From positions 1 through 16,045 of the forward strand of contig CACYHM010000020.1 in assembly GCA_902774195.1 (NCBI GenBank): a DNA stretch of 16,045 nucleotides, written 5' to 3'. Below are positions 8,123 to 16,045 of the stretch, piece by piece. Below the pieces are notes generated by a model. It did no database searches. It had not been told where the DNA came from and saw only the letters and a program-made list of their open reading frames with translations. Numbering within the stretch: the first letter of the stretch is position 1; each line of letters starts with the position of its first letter. The DNA comes from an uncultured Eubacteriales bacterium. Lineage in GTDB: Bacteria > Bacillota_A > Clostridia > Peptostreptococcales > Anaerovoracaceae. A program made the position numbers and the translations under genes.

Positions 8123-8923
8123 ATGCTTGTAAAGATAACATCAGCGGGCAACAGCAGGACAAAGCTCGTCAGAAAACTGCAGACCAAAAAGGGACGCATC
8201 GAAGAAGGCCGCTTTGTCGCCGAGGGCAGGAATCTCATTACTGAGATACTCGAAAGAGGACTCGATGTGGATTTCATAATGGTGCCCGCGAGCCTGCTCA
8301 GCGAGAGCCGGAACGGGACGGAAGACATGATCGCGTCATGCATCGATTCGCCGGACATCACGCTTTGCGCTGTCCCGGACCGCGAGTTCGAGAAGCTGAC
8401 CGATGCCTGCGGGGGCGTAGGCATGCTGGCGGTGGTCAGAATGAAGGAATACGGACCCGAGACCGTAAGAGACCTGCCTCCGGAGGCCAACATACTCATA
8501 CTTGACCGTATACAGGATCCCGGAAATCTCGGCACGATCGTGCGTACGGCTGCTGCCGCCGGATACGGAGCGGTGCTCGCGATGAGCGGAACTGCTGATC
8601 TGTGGTCGCCGAAAGTCCTCAGATCCACGGCCGGCATGGTGTTCGCCATACCGTTCATAGCTGTGAAGGATAATGAAGAACTAAGGGAACTGGCAGCAGG
8701 CAGGAGGCTTGTTGTCACCTCGGTAGAGGGCGGCAGACCTTATTACGAAGAAAACCTCAGGGAAGGCATAGCTCTGGTGATCGGCAACGAGAGCCGGGGC
8801 GTATCTCCTGAGATCATGGAAATGGCTGATGTGAGGGTGACTCTTCCGATGAAGGGCGGAGTCGAATCCCTTAATGCCGCAATGGCGGCGGCTATACTCA
8901 TGTACGAGTCAGTCAGACTGTAA
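8123..8923 (+). CDS. TrmH/SpoU-family RNA 2'-O-ribose methyltransferase
   Basis: SAM-dependent RNA methyltransferase with the knotted SPOUT fold; the family modifies 23S rRNA or tRNA riboses, and the exact target cannot be told here. The 266 residues contain an N-terminal RNA-binding domain (KLVRKLQTKKGRIEEGRFVAEG region, 14-35) and the three SPOUT motifs: NLGTIVRTA (135-143), GNESRGVS (221-228) and LPMKGGVESLNAAMAAAIL (241-259), all intact. The N-terminus at the ATG (8123) matches relatives, yet no clear Shine-Dalgarno lies upstream; translation may be weak or coupled to ftsZ, whose stop is 30 bases earlier. The closest named relatives are RlmB-like and YsgA-like proteins of Bacillota. Confidence 0.92.
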   Translation: MLVKITSAGNSRTKLVRKLQTKKGRIEEGRFVAEGRNLITEILERGLDVDFIMVPASLLSESRNGTEDMIASCIDSPDITLCAVPDREFEKLTDACGGVGMLAVVRMKEYGPETVRDLPPEANILILDRIQDPGNLGTIVRTAAAAGYGAVLAMSGTADLWSPKVLRSTAGMVFAIPFIAVKDNEELRELAAGRRLVVTSVEGGRPYYEENLREGIALVIGNESRGVSPEIMEMADVRVTLPMKGGVESLNAAMAAAILMYESVRL

Positions 8924-8951
8924 ACGAAATTATTTTGATGTGAGGTAAGAC

Positions 8952-9434
8952 ATGGAAAAGAACAGAGCCGATGTAATGATCTGCGGATCCAATTATGTGC
9001 TTTCGAGCGACAAGAGCGAAGAGCGCATCAAGGAGATCGCAAAGATGGTCGACGAAGAAATCAGGAGCACCAGCAGAGCTCTGAATGTCAATCCTAATTT
9101 CAAGTCGGCGGTCCTCGCGGCGCTCAATATCGCGGAGAAGCTCATGGACAACACGGACATGACTCTCAAGCTCCAGACAGAGAACTATCAGCTCGATAAC
9201 GATGTGAAGCACTACATCGCGATGTGGGAGCAGACAAAGAAACAGGTCACCGATCTTAAGGAGAAAATGTCCACAGAGGTCGACAGACAGTCGCAGAGCT
9301 CGGAAGATTACAGAAAGCTTCAGGAAAAACTGGTCGAGATGGAGAACGCATACTTTGATCTGCAGATGGAGAACGTAAATCTCAAAAACGAGATCAAGTC
9401 CATAAAAAGACTGAGCACTGAAGATGAACTCTAA
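8952..9434 (+). CDS. zapA: ZapA-like cell division protein with long coiled coil
   Basis: FtsZ-ring accessory protein: ZapA dimers and tetramers bundle FtsZ protofilaments. Residues 1-65 show the ZapA head (ICGSNYVLSS, then a helix with EERIKEIAKMVDEEIR), followed by a charged, heptad-like coiled coil through about 150. At 160 residues it is longer than the roughly 85-110 of Bacillus and Escherichia ZapA, because of the extended coil; such long versions next to mutS2 are common in Clostridia. GAGGTA sits seven bases before the ATG. The last 11 bases overlap the start of mutS2, suggesting coupled translation. Its place two genes after ftsZ agrees with a division role. Confidence 0.85.
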   Translation: MEKNRADVMICGSNYVLSSDKSEERIKEIAKMVDEEIRSTSRALNVNPNFKSAVLAALNIAEKLMDNTDMTLKLQTENYQLDNDVKHYIAMWEQTKKQVTDLKEKMSTEVDRQSQSSEDYRKLQEKLVEMENAYFDLQMENVNLKNEIKSIKRLSTEDEL

Positions 9435-11835
9435 AATACTGACACTCCTCGAATTCAACAAAATAACAGACCTGCTGTCGCAGCAGGCGGGCTCGGCGCT
9501 CACAAAAGAACGCATTTCGAAGCTCGCTCCGATGACAAACATGCGCATGACGCAGGACGCATTGACGGAAACTACTGAAGCGGTTTCCGTTATTCTGTAT
9601 AAGGGGAATATCCCCGTCGGAGAGACGGGCGACATAGACCCGGTCACAGGCATGGCGGCAAAGGGCAGGATACTCAGCATGAGAGAGCTTCTGCAGGTCA
9701 GGAGCGCTCTTAATGCGGCCCGTACCGTAAAAAGCTTTCTGTCGGAAGAGATGCCCGAAGGCCTTAAGATCATACCTGAGATAGCAGGCCTGCTCGAGCC
9801 GGTACCTAAGCTCGAGCAGGATATTTCTGATGCCGTGATAAGCGAAGACGAGATGTCAGACAACGCTTCCCCTGAACTCAGGGCGATAAGGCGCGAGATA
9901 AACAACAAGAACGCTCTTATCAAGTCGAGGCTCCAGAAGATGATAAGCACCGGCTCCGCCAAGTCACACCTGCAGGACGCAATAGTCACGATGCGCAACG
10001 GAAGATATGTCATACCTGTCAAGAAGGAATATATCAATCTCTTCCCGGGAATGGTGCACGATCAGTCGTCCACAGGAGCGACACTCTTTGTGGAGCCGCA
10101 GGCAGTAGTTAATCTGAACAACGAGCTCAGGCAGCTTGAACTCGACGAACAGGCCGAGATAACGAAGATACTCGAAGCCTTCAGCAGCAGGGTCGGCGAG
10201 CACGCGAAAGCCATCGAAAACAACCAGAAGCTGCTTACGGAACTCGATTTCATAGGAGCAAAGGGAAGACTTTCCGTCATGATGGACGGAAGAGAGCCGC
10301 ATCTGAACGAAGAAGGATACATAGACATAAGAGCCGGAAGGCATCCGCTTATACCGGACGATAAAGTTGTACCGGTAAACGTTGAACTCGGCAGGGACTG
10401 GACCACGCTTCTGATAACCGGGCCTAATACAGGCGGCAAAACGGTCACTCTGAAGACCATAGGACTCTTATGTCTTATGACTCAGAGCGGACTTCACATA
10501 CCGGCAGATGAGAACAGCAGCATGCCTGTGCTCAAAGAGATATTCGCGGATATAGGCGACGAGCAGAGCATCGAGCAGAGCCTCAGCACATTCTCGTCGC
10601 ATATGAAGAACATAATAGAGATATTCGAAAGCGCCGGTGAAGGCAGTCTTGTGCTTCTGGATGAGCTTGGCGCCGGTACGGATCCGCTCGAAGGAGCGGC
10701 CCTAGGCATAGCTGAGCTTGAGAGGCTCAAGGATGCGGGATGCCTCATAGCCGCAACGACGCACTATACCGAACTCAAGAAGTATGCGCTTTCTACTCCG
10801 GGGGTCGAGAACGCGTCTATGGAGTTCGATGTCGAGACACTTTCGCCAACATACAGACTCAGGGTCGGTCTGCCGGGCAAGTCTAACGCGTTTGAGATAT
10901 CCGAAAAACTCGGGTTGGACAGGGATATCATCACCAGAGCGTCTGAACTGCTCGGAGAAGAGCAGCTCGAATTCGAGCAGGCGGTGTCGAGAGTCGAGGC
11001 CGACCAGGCTGAAGCCGAGGCCGCGCTAGCCGAAGCCGGAAGAGAAAGAGAAGCTGCGCAGGAAGCCATGAGCGAGGCAGAAAAAGAGCTTGCGGATGCA
11101 AAGGCTGAGGCAGCGAGGATAGTCGAGGAGGCAAGAAAGAAAGCCGGATCCATGCTGCGGGATGCTCAGGGCACTATTGACGATATAGCAGCGGAACTCA
11201 GGGATATACAGCACCGAAAAAAGGACGCGGGGTTCAACGAAGGCCATATAGCCGGCGGCGCGGCCGAGAGCAGAAAGAAGCTCAGACAGGCGGAGTCCGC
11301 CCTGAAGCCCGATAAGGCTCCCAGACCGGAGACTGTCCAGACAGGCAAGATGCCGGATCCGTCGGATCTCAAAGTTGGCATGAGAGTCAAATACACAAAG
11401 CTCGACCAGACGGGCGATGTTGAGACCCTGCCTGACGCAAGGGGAAACCTCAGGATAAGACTCGGATCGATCAGGACAGACGTGAATATAAAGGACATTG
11501 TTATCGCAGAATCTGAGCCTCAGGGCAATAAAGAAAAGAAAAAGGCGAAATACGGCAATATGTCGTTCGGAAAGTCGAAGACCATCAGACCCGAGATAAA
11601 CCTCATAGGCAAGGACCTCGATGAGGCGACTGACCTGATGAACAAATACATCGACGATGCCTTTCTTGCGGGCCTCGTAACTGTGCATATCATACACGGA
11701 AGAGGAGAGGGAATACTCAGAAAAGGCCTGAGAGCCGAGCTCTCAAGAAACAAGCATGTAAAGTCGTACAAGTCGGCCCCATACAACGACGGAGGCGAGG
11801 GCTGCACCATAGTCGAACTCAGAGGCCGCAAATAA
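9424..11835 (+). CDS. mutS2: MutS2 ATPase with C-terminal Smr domain (RqcU-like)
   Basis: ABC-type ATPase; MutS2 proteins suppress recombination in some bacteria and in Bacillus act on collided ribosomes. The 803 residues are a usual length. Order of parts: MutS-like core and clamp (1-300), Walker A GPNTGGKT (333-340), the LSTFSSHM signature (387-394), Walker B LVLLDELGAGTD (409-420), a long alanine/glutamate-rich coiled coil (about 505-600), a KOW-like barrel (649-693) and an Smr domain (about 724-800) with HGRGEG (758-763). The Smr LDLRG motif reads INLIG (725-729), losing the Asp and Arg linked to nuclease activity in other Smr proteins. It overlaps zapA by 11 bases and is followed by a terminator, so it ends the ftsZ-zapA unit. 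Confidence 0.96.
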   Translation: MNSKILTLLEFNKITDLLSQQAGSALTKERISKLAPMTNMRMTQDALTETTEAVSVILYKGNIPVGETGDIDPVTGMAAKGRILSMRELLQVRSALNAARTVKSFLSEEMPEGLKIIPEIAGLLEPVPKLEQDISDAVISEDEMSDNASPELRAIRREINNKNALIKSRLQKMISTGSAKSHLQDAIVTMRNGRYVIPVKKEYINLFPGMVHDQSSTGATLFVEPQAVVNLNNELRQLELDEQAEITKILEAFSSRVGEHAKAIENNQKLLTELDFIGAKGRLSVMMDGREPHLNEEGYIDIRAGRHPLIPDDKVVPVNVELGRDWTTLLITGPNTGGKTVTLKTIGLLCLMTQSGLHIPADENSSMPVLKEIFADIGDEQSIEQSLSTFSSHMKNIIEIFESAGEGSLVLLDELGAGTDPLEGAALGIAELERLKDAGCLIAATTHYTELKKYALSTPGVENASMEFDVETLSPTYRLRVGLPGKSNAFEISEKLGLDRDIITRASELLGEEQLEFEQAVSRVEADQAEAEAALAEAGREREAAQEAMSEAEKELADAKAEAARIVEEARKKAGSMLRDAQGTIDDIAAELRDIQHRKKDAGFNEGHIAGGAAESRKKLRQAESALKPDKAPRPETVQTGKMPDPSDLKVGMRVKYTKLDQTGDVETLPDARGNLRIRLGSIRTDVNIKDIVIAESEPQGNKEKKKAKYGNMSFGKSKTIRPEINLIGKDLDEATDLMNKYIDDAFLAGLVTVHIIHGRGEGILRKGLRAELSRNKHVKSYKSAPYNDGGEGCTIVELRGRK

Positions 11836-11850
11836 ACTGTATTATTGTTT

Positions 11851-11887
11851 AAAAAACGGTGTGTAATGATGAAAACACCGTTTTTTT
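11851..11887 (+). terminator. Intrinsic terminator after mutS2
   Basis: A perfect 12-base stem, AAAAAACGGTGT (11851-11862) pairing with ACACCGTTTTTT (11875-11886), encloses a 12-base loop and runs into seven T residues. It starts 15 bases after the mutS2 stop. Because the A-run on the left mirrors the T-run, it would also work on the opposite strand, but no minus-strand gene needs it. Confidence 0.93.
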
Positions 11888-11897
11888 GTGCTACAAT
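11869..11897 (+). promoter_or_regulatory. Probable sigma-70-type promoter for argS
   Basis: An extended -10, TGCTACAAT (11889-11897, hexamer TACAAT five of six), stands 17 bases after ATGAAA (11869-11874, four of six matches to TTGACA). The -35 sits in the loop of the mutS2 terminator and the spacer covers its T-run, so the two signals are interleaved. About 60 bases separate the -10 from the argS ATG. Confidence 0.55.
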
Positions 11898-11957
11898 AAT
11901 TTGTCAAATTATGTTCATTTTCACGTATCAAAGAGAGATATTTACAGGTAATCATCA

Positions 11958-13685
11958 ATGACGGATTTCAAGGAACTTATAGCAGAAGCGATATATGACG
12001 AGACGCTGGGACTGAGCACTGAAGAGATAAGGGACATGATCGAGATCCCTGCCGACGAGGCCATGGGAGACTATGCTTTCCCGTGCTTCAGACTTGCAAA
12101 GACTCTGCGCAAGGCTCCTCAGATGATCGCGCAGGATGTGGCGGACAGAGTAAGAGAAGCAGAAGGCTTCGCAAAGGTAGAGAACGTGAACGCCTACGTC
12201 AACTTCTTCATTGACAGGGCCTATTTTGCGGGGCAGGTCGTAGATGAAGTGAACGGAAAAGGAGCGGAATACGGCAGGTCCGGCATAGGACAGGGACGCA
12301 AGGTCATAGTCGAATATTCTTCTCCTAACATCGCCAAGCCTTTCCACATAGGACATATAAGAAGCACAGTTATCGGAAACGCGCTGTACAAGCTTTATGA
12401 CGCGGTCGGATACGATGTCACGAGGATAAACCACCTCGGAGATTACGGAACGCAGTTCGGTAAAATGATAGTCGCCTACAGAAAGTGGGGAAGCAAAGAA
12501 GAACTCGCAAATGACCCGATAAAGACTCTGCTGGCATACTATACGAAGTTCCACGATGAAGCAAAAAAGCATCCGGAACTCGAAGATGAGGCGAGAGAGA
12601 CTTTCGTGAGACTCGAGGCCGGAGAACCTGAAGAGGTCGAACTCTGGAAGAAATTCAGAGAACTTTCGCTTGCCGAATTCAACAGGGTCTACGACATGCT
12701 CGGCATAGAGTTCGATTCATACGCCGGAGAGAGCTTCTATTCCGACAAGATGCCGAGATTCATCGATGAACTCAGAGACAAGGGCCTGCTTGTCGTATCC
12801 CAGGGAGCTCAGATCGTCGATCTTGAGCCGTATGATCTCGGGGCCGCCATGATCACCAAGTCGGACGGGTCCAGCCTCTATGTGACAAGAGACATAGCGG
12901 CTGCCGTATACCGCAAGGAGCACTACGATTTCTACAAGTGCATCTATGTGGTCGCTTCGCAGCAGAACCTTCACTTCAGGCAGTGGAAGAAGGTGCTCGA
13001 GCTCATGGGATACGAGTGGGAAAAAGACTGCATACACGTTCCGTTCGGTCTGGTGAGCCTGGCTGACGGAGACGATATAAAGATGATGTCCACAAGAGAG
13101 GGCAGGGTCGTGTTCCTTGAGGACGTTCTGAACACAGCTGTGCAGAAGACGGCCGATATCATGCGCGAAAAAGAGGCTCAGGGCGTAGATATCGAAGAGG
13201 TATCGAAGGAAGTCGGCATCGGAGCCGTTATCTTCCAGGAACTCTCCAACAACAGGATCAAGGATTATGTATTCAACTGGGACAAGGTCCTGAATTTCGA
13301 CGGAGAGACAGGTCCGTACGTGCAGTATACCCACGCGAGGGCTTCGAGCGTTCTCAGAAAGGCCGAGGCCGAAGGGACAGATGTGAACAGCCTGGGAGAT
13401 ATCGATCCTTCATATCTTGAAAGCGACAGCGCCTATGCTCTTGCAAAACTGATATACAGGGTGCCGGAGGTGGTCATCGAGGCTGCAGACAAATACGAGC
13501 CTTCGATACTTACAAGGCATCTCACAGACATAGCTCAGGCCTTCAACAAGTTCTATCATGACGAACATATCCTGGTAGATAACGGAGATGAGAGAAGAGC
13601 AAAACTGGCGCTCGTGAAAGCGTCGAAGACTGTTATAGCGAATTGTCTGGGACTGCTGGGGATCAAAGCACCTGAAAGGATGTAA
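11958..13685 (+). CDS. argS: Arginyl-tRNA synthetase
   Basis: Class I synthetase charging tRNA-Arg in the cytoplasm. The 575 residues include the ArgS-specific N-terminal Add domain (1-105), the catalytic core with SSPNIAKPFHIGH (121-133, HIGH at 130-133), GDYGTQFG (161-168), the MMSTREG loop (376-382) standing in for KMSKS, and a C-terminal DALR anticodon-binding domain that includes HARASSVLR and ends in LLGIKAPERM, as is usual for the family. The ATG at 11958 is preceded by only a weak AGG about nine bases upstream. No tRNA-like T-box element is seen in the 70-base leader. The following gene starts 34 bases later and is probably cotranscribed. Confidence 0.97.
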   Translation: MTDFKELIAEAIYDETLGLSTEEIRDMIEIPADEAMGDYAFPCFRLAKTLRKAPQMIAQDVADRVREAEGFAKVENVNAYVNFFIDRAYFAGQVVDEVNGKGAEYGRSGIGQGRKVIVEYSSPNIAKPFHIGHIRSTVIGNALYKLYDAVGYDVTRINHLGDYGTQFGKMIVAYRKWGSKEELANDPIKTLLAYYTKFHDEAKKHPELEDEARETFVRLEAGEPEEVELWKKFRELSLAEFNRVYDMLGIEFDSYAGESFYSDKMPRFIDELRDKGLLVVSQGAQIVDLEPYDLGAAMITKSDGSSLYVTRDIAAAVYRKEHYDFYKCIYVVASQQNLHFRQWKKVLELMGYEWEKDCIHVPFGLVSLADGDDIKMMSTREGRVVFLEDVLNTAVQKTADIMREKEAQGVDIEEVSKEVGIGAVIFQELSNNRIKDYVFNWDKVLNFDGETGPYVQYTHARASSVLRKAEAEGTDVNSLGDIDPSYLESDSAYALAKLIYRVPEVVIEAADKYEPSILTRHLTDIAQAFNKFYHDEHILVDNGDERRAKLALVKASKTVIANCLGLLGIKAPERM

Positions 13686-13719
13686 GGTTTTCTTCTGATA
13701 GAAGATGAAAGGAACATAC

Positions 13720-15234
13720 ATGAAACTGTTATTAACTACTATAGAGTCCGATGAGGCACGTACCGATCTGGCGCTCAAATACCTGTACTGCGTACTCGCG
13801 GATTCTCCGATGGAGGTAAGACTCAGGAGCTTTGGAAGGAACGATCTTTATACCGATATTTTCGAAGAGATCGCCTCCGACCAGTACAATATCGTGTACT
13901 TCCACACAAACAGCTTCAATGAAGGCCAGCTCAGGCATGTAGCCGAGATGGTCAAAAAGGCGGTCCCGAGCATCGCGATCGTATTCGGAGGCACGGAAGT
14001 ATCTTTTGAGACCCGCAGGTTCATGAAAGAGAATCTGTTTGTCGACTATGTAGTGAGAGGCGAAGGCGAAAGAGTGCTGTTCAGCTTCATAAAATCTCTT
14101 CTGAGCTACGAGTTCGACTATGAGAATATACCCGGACTCGCGTACAGGGACAACGATCAGGTCGTCGTCAATCCTTACGACGCGCCGGTCGACATGGAAT
14201 CGCTCCCGTTCCCTTACGACAGGTTCGAGGTCGGAAAGGGAACCGTATACTACGAGACCATAAGGGGCACTTCCGACAGGACCGTCTATTCGCAGTATCT
14301 GCCTGATGCCAGGGTCAGAGGACTCGGTCTCGGCAGAGTATGCACCGAATTAAGGTACTTCCTTGCATGCGAGGTCGAAAGAGTCGTATTCCTCGACAGG
14401 TTTTTCAACTACAACAGCGAGAGGGCGTACAGGATACTCGAATACATCATCAATAACGACAACGGCATCACCACGTTCGAATTCTATGTGAACGGTGACG
14501 ATCTCGACGAAGAGACCATGAGACTGCTTGCAGAAGCAAGGGACGGCCAGATAGTATTCAACATCGACATAGCCAGCACGAACGCAGAGGTCCTTGCGGC
14601 CATCGGCAGAGGCGAGAACATCTACCGTCTGATGTACAACACCACGAAGCTTCTGCAAACGGGGAATGTGCAGACTGAGATCCATGTCAAGGCAGGACTC
14701 CCGCTTGAGACTGAGGCGATGTTCGCGCGCTCGTTCAACAAGGCTTTCGGCATGGCTGAGGGCATGCCTGTCCACATAGAGCCTATCTGCGTGAGCAAGG
14801 GCAGCATGCTCAGACAGGAAGCGGAAAGATACGGCTACGTCTACGCATCCCATGCACCTTATGAAGTGATCGCGACAGGCCATCTGAGCGCTGCCGAGAT
14901 GCTGAGACTCAGAGGAGTGGCAAAGACCGTGGAGAGCTATGCCGGGGACGGCGGATTCAAAAAATCGCTGCCAAGGATACTGAACGACACAGGACTCAAG
15001 CCGTACGAACTCTTCAGGGGACTCACATCGTATATAATGAGGAGCGATCTGAACGGCAGACTGCATAAGAAAGAAAACCTTGCCCGCACGCTTTACAAGT
15101 ACTGCTGCGGTCTGTATGACGAGCTTGCAGATCCTGTAAAGCTCGATATCCTGAAGGATGTCATATACTCGGATCTTTCCGCTCTTGTATCTGAAGAAGC
15201 GATGAGAAAGTTCGATAAAAAGGGCTGGGACTGA
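13720..15234 (+). CDS. B12-binding/radical SAM (DUF4080-like) pseudoenzyme lacking the Fe-S cysteines
   Basis: The full length is homologous to the cobalamin-binding radical SAM family with a DUF4080 C-terminus, whose reaction is unknown. Residues 1-125 are the B12-type Rossmann domain, with FGGTEVS (89-95) and VRGEGE (112-117) kept. The radical SAM part starts at VYYETIRG (176-183). Where relatives read RGCPFNCSYC this protein reads RGTSDRTVYS (182-191): Thr184, Thr188 and Ser191 replace all three cysteines at the same spacing. FLDRFFN (224-230), AGLPLE (325-330), SKGSMLR (359-365) and YGYVYASHAPYEV (371-383) still match the family, while the EIGVQST block is NIDIAST (281-287). Residues about 385-504 are the DUF4080-like tail. 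The frame is intact, so it is likely a functional non-enzymatic descendant. Start: the ATG at 13720 has AAAGGA six bases upstream; the in-frame ATG at 13705 lacks proper spacing. Confidence 0.88.
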   Translation: MKLLLTTIESDEARTDLALKYLYCVLADSPMEVRLRSFGRNDLYTDIFEEIASDQYNIVYFHTNSFNEGQLRHVAEMVKKAVPSIAIVFGGTEVSFETRRFMKENLFVDYVVRGEGERVLFSFIKSLLSYEFDYENIPGLAYRDNDQVVVNPYDAPVDMESLPFPYDRFEVGKGTVYYETIRGTSDRTVYSQYLPDARVRGLGLGRVCTELRYFLACEVERVVFLDRFFNYNSERAYRILEYIINNDNGITTFEFYVNGDDLDEETMRLLAEARDGQIVFNIDIASTNAEVLAAIGRGENIYRLMYNTTKLLQTGNVQTEIHVKAGLPLETEAMFARSFNKAFGMAEGMPVHIEPICVSKGSMLRQEAERYGYVYASHAPYEVIATGHLSAAEMLRLRGVAKTVESYAGDGGFKKSLPRILNDTGLKPYELFRGLTSYIMRSDLNGRLHKKENLARTLYKYCCGLYDELADPVKLDILKDVIYSDLSALVSEEAMRKFDKKGWD

Positions 15235-15238
15235 CACA

Positions 15239-16045
15239 TTGGAAGAAAAAAACAAGGACAGGATCAGCGAATACCTCAGCCCGCGCATAAAAGACATGAT
15301 GTTTGCCGAATTGTCGCAGGGCTGGCTCGAAAGGACGGGTGCCTCCGGTATGCTAAGCGGAGTTCCTGTCCCTCTTGGCGTTGATGCTTCAGAAAGCTCC
15401 GGCGAAATAGATGTAAGGAACATAGTGCTCGACATGGCAAGGGTCATCGGTGCGGATCCTCATTTCATCTATGCCGGAAGCTATACTGCTTTCATCAGAC
15501 ACGCCGCGGGCGGCGATGCGGTGCCTATGCTCGTGGCAGAAGGCGCGAGGTCTGCGGACTCAGGGGATCTCGAAGATGCCTGCATGCTCCTGAGGGCAGC
15601 TCTCAGGCTGGAACCTCAGTCCCGCGAAGCCCTGTATCTTTACGCAAGAGCCTGCAAGGAGATAAGCGATACGGATGCCGCGGCTTTCGGCGAAGGGGAG
15701 GGCGAAGGAGAGAGAGTAGGCATGTTCAAGGCCGAATCCATGGAGACCTTCGAGCTTCTGACGATGATCCATCCGGATTTTGCAATGGGATATTACTTCC
15801 TCGGCTATGCCTATCTCAACATGGGCCTTTACCTCAAGGCGCAGCTGACCTGGCAGGACTTCATGAAGTATTCGTCCGGAACAGAAAAAGATGCTCATGA
15901 GATGGATGACGATATGCTCGCGGCTCTCAGAGAGGAGATATCCGGGAGGCTCGAAGAGCTTTCAGATCCCGTAGAGATAGAGCGCGGATGCAATATGATA
16001 ATGAGCGGGGATTTTCAGGGAGGCAAAGAGGTGCTCGATGCCTAC
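15239..16045 (+). CDS. TPR-like protein, 3' partial, probable TTG start
   Basis: Open from a TTG four bases after the preceding stop to the window edge, 269 codons, with the same codon style as its neighbours. I do not recognise a specific family. Helical-repeat character is clear at about 101-141 (DLEDACMLLRAALRLEP, then a second helix) and 178-212 (HPDFAMGYYFLGYAYLNMG, LYLKAQLTWQDF), both resembling TPR units; a new unit begins near 250. A short Gly-Glu run (GEGEGEGER, 151-159) lies between them. There is no signal peptide or membrane span, so it is probably a cytoplasmic protein-binding scaffold. The ribosome site is poor (AAGGG 14 bases upstream); the ATGs at 15296 and 15299 are alternative starts but also lack one. 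Tight spacing suggests coupling to the pseudo-radical-SAM gene. Confidence 0.75.
   Translation, partial: MEEKNKDRISEYLSPRIKDMMFAELSQGWLERTGASGMLSGVPVPLGVDASESSGEIDVRNIVLDMARVIGADPHFIYAGSYTAFIRHAAGGDAVPMLVAEGARSADSGDLEDACMLLRAALRLEPQSREALYLYARACKEISDTDAAAFGEGEGEGERVGMFKAESMETFELLTMIHPDFAMGYYFLGYAYLNMGLYLKAQLTWQDFMKYSSGTEKDAHEMDDDMLAALREEISGRLEELSDPVEIERGCNMIMSGDFQGGKEVLDAY

Noticed and set aside
8913..10037. Long antisense open frame (374 codons) over zapA and the start of mutS2
   Set aside because: It mirrors strongly coding + strand genes, its product is low-complexity Ser/Leu-rich without recognisable motifs, and no ribosome site is seen. The same applies to antisense frames at 14350-15447 and 3473-4396.
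11898..11957. T-box leader for argS
   Set aside because: The leader is only about 60 bases after the -10, with no T-box sequence, specifier stem or antiterminator hairpin.
13705..13719. Earlier in-frame ATG for the radical SAM homologue
   Set aside because: It lacks a properly spaced ribosome site and adds residues not seen in the family, whereas 13720 has AAAGGA six bases upstream and starts with the family-typical MKLLLTT.
13720..15234. Radical SAM homologue as a decayed pseudogene
   Set aside because: There are no stops or frameshifts in 504 codons, codon style equals that of its neighbours, and many family motifs outside the cluster site are kept.

Overview
The window is a division and cell-wall (dcw) gene cluster from a Bacillota bacterium, most likely one of the Clostridia. 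Pointers to this are a PASTA-ended class B penicillin-binding protein directly before mraY, the order mraY-murD-ftsW-murG-ftsQ-ftsZ, and a ZapA-type gene coupled to mutS2. Base composition is moderate, with heavy use of AGG/AGA arginine and ATA isoleucine codons throughout and no obvious patch of foreign DNA. All genes lie on the + strand and the region is densely packed. I see no tRNA, rRNA, CRISPR array or insertion sequence.

Region 1 (1-6794) is the peptidoglycan/septum operon: the C-terminal part of a SpoVD/FtsI-like transpeptidase, mraY (lipid I), murD (D-glutamate ligase), ftsW/spoVE (glycan polymerase), then one frame that joins MurG (lipid II) to a membrane anchor and an FtsQ/DivIB POTRA domain. 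The reading frame breaks inside the FtsQ part, and the normal FtsQ C-terminus continues in another frame to 6794. murE, murF, murB and ftsA are not among these genes.

Region 2 (6795-11887) starts with a 152-base AT-rich gap holding a hairpin and a very strong Shine-Dalgarno, then ftsZ, a TrmH/SpoU-type RNA methyltransferase, a ZapA-like coiled-coil protein and mutS2. It ends at a clear intrinsic terminator.

Region 3 (11888-16045) has a probable promoter, argS, a protein of the B12-binding/radical SAM (DUF4080-like) family, and the first 269 codons of a TPR-like protein that runs off the window and starts at TTG. The radical SAM homologue is the most unusual gene here: all three cluster-binding cysteines of CxxxCxxC are replaced (Thr, Thr, Ser) with spacing and flanking residues kept, and the usual SAM-side GVQS motif is also lost. 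It looks like an intact pseudoenzyme rather than a decayed gene.

The items most worth a second look are this pseudo-radical-SAM protein, the MurG-FtsQ fusion, and the frame break that separates the fused FtsQ from its C-terminal domain.
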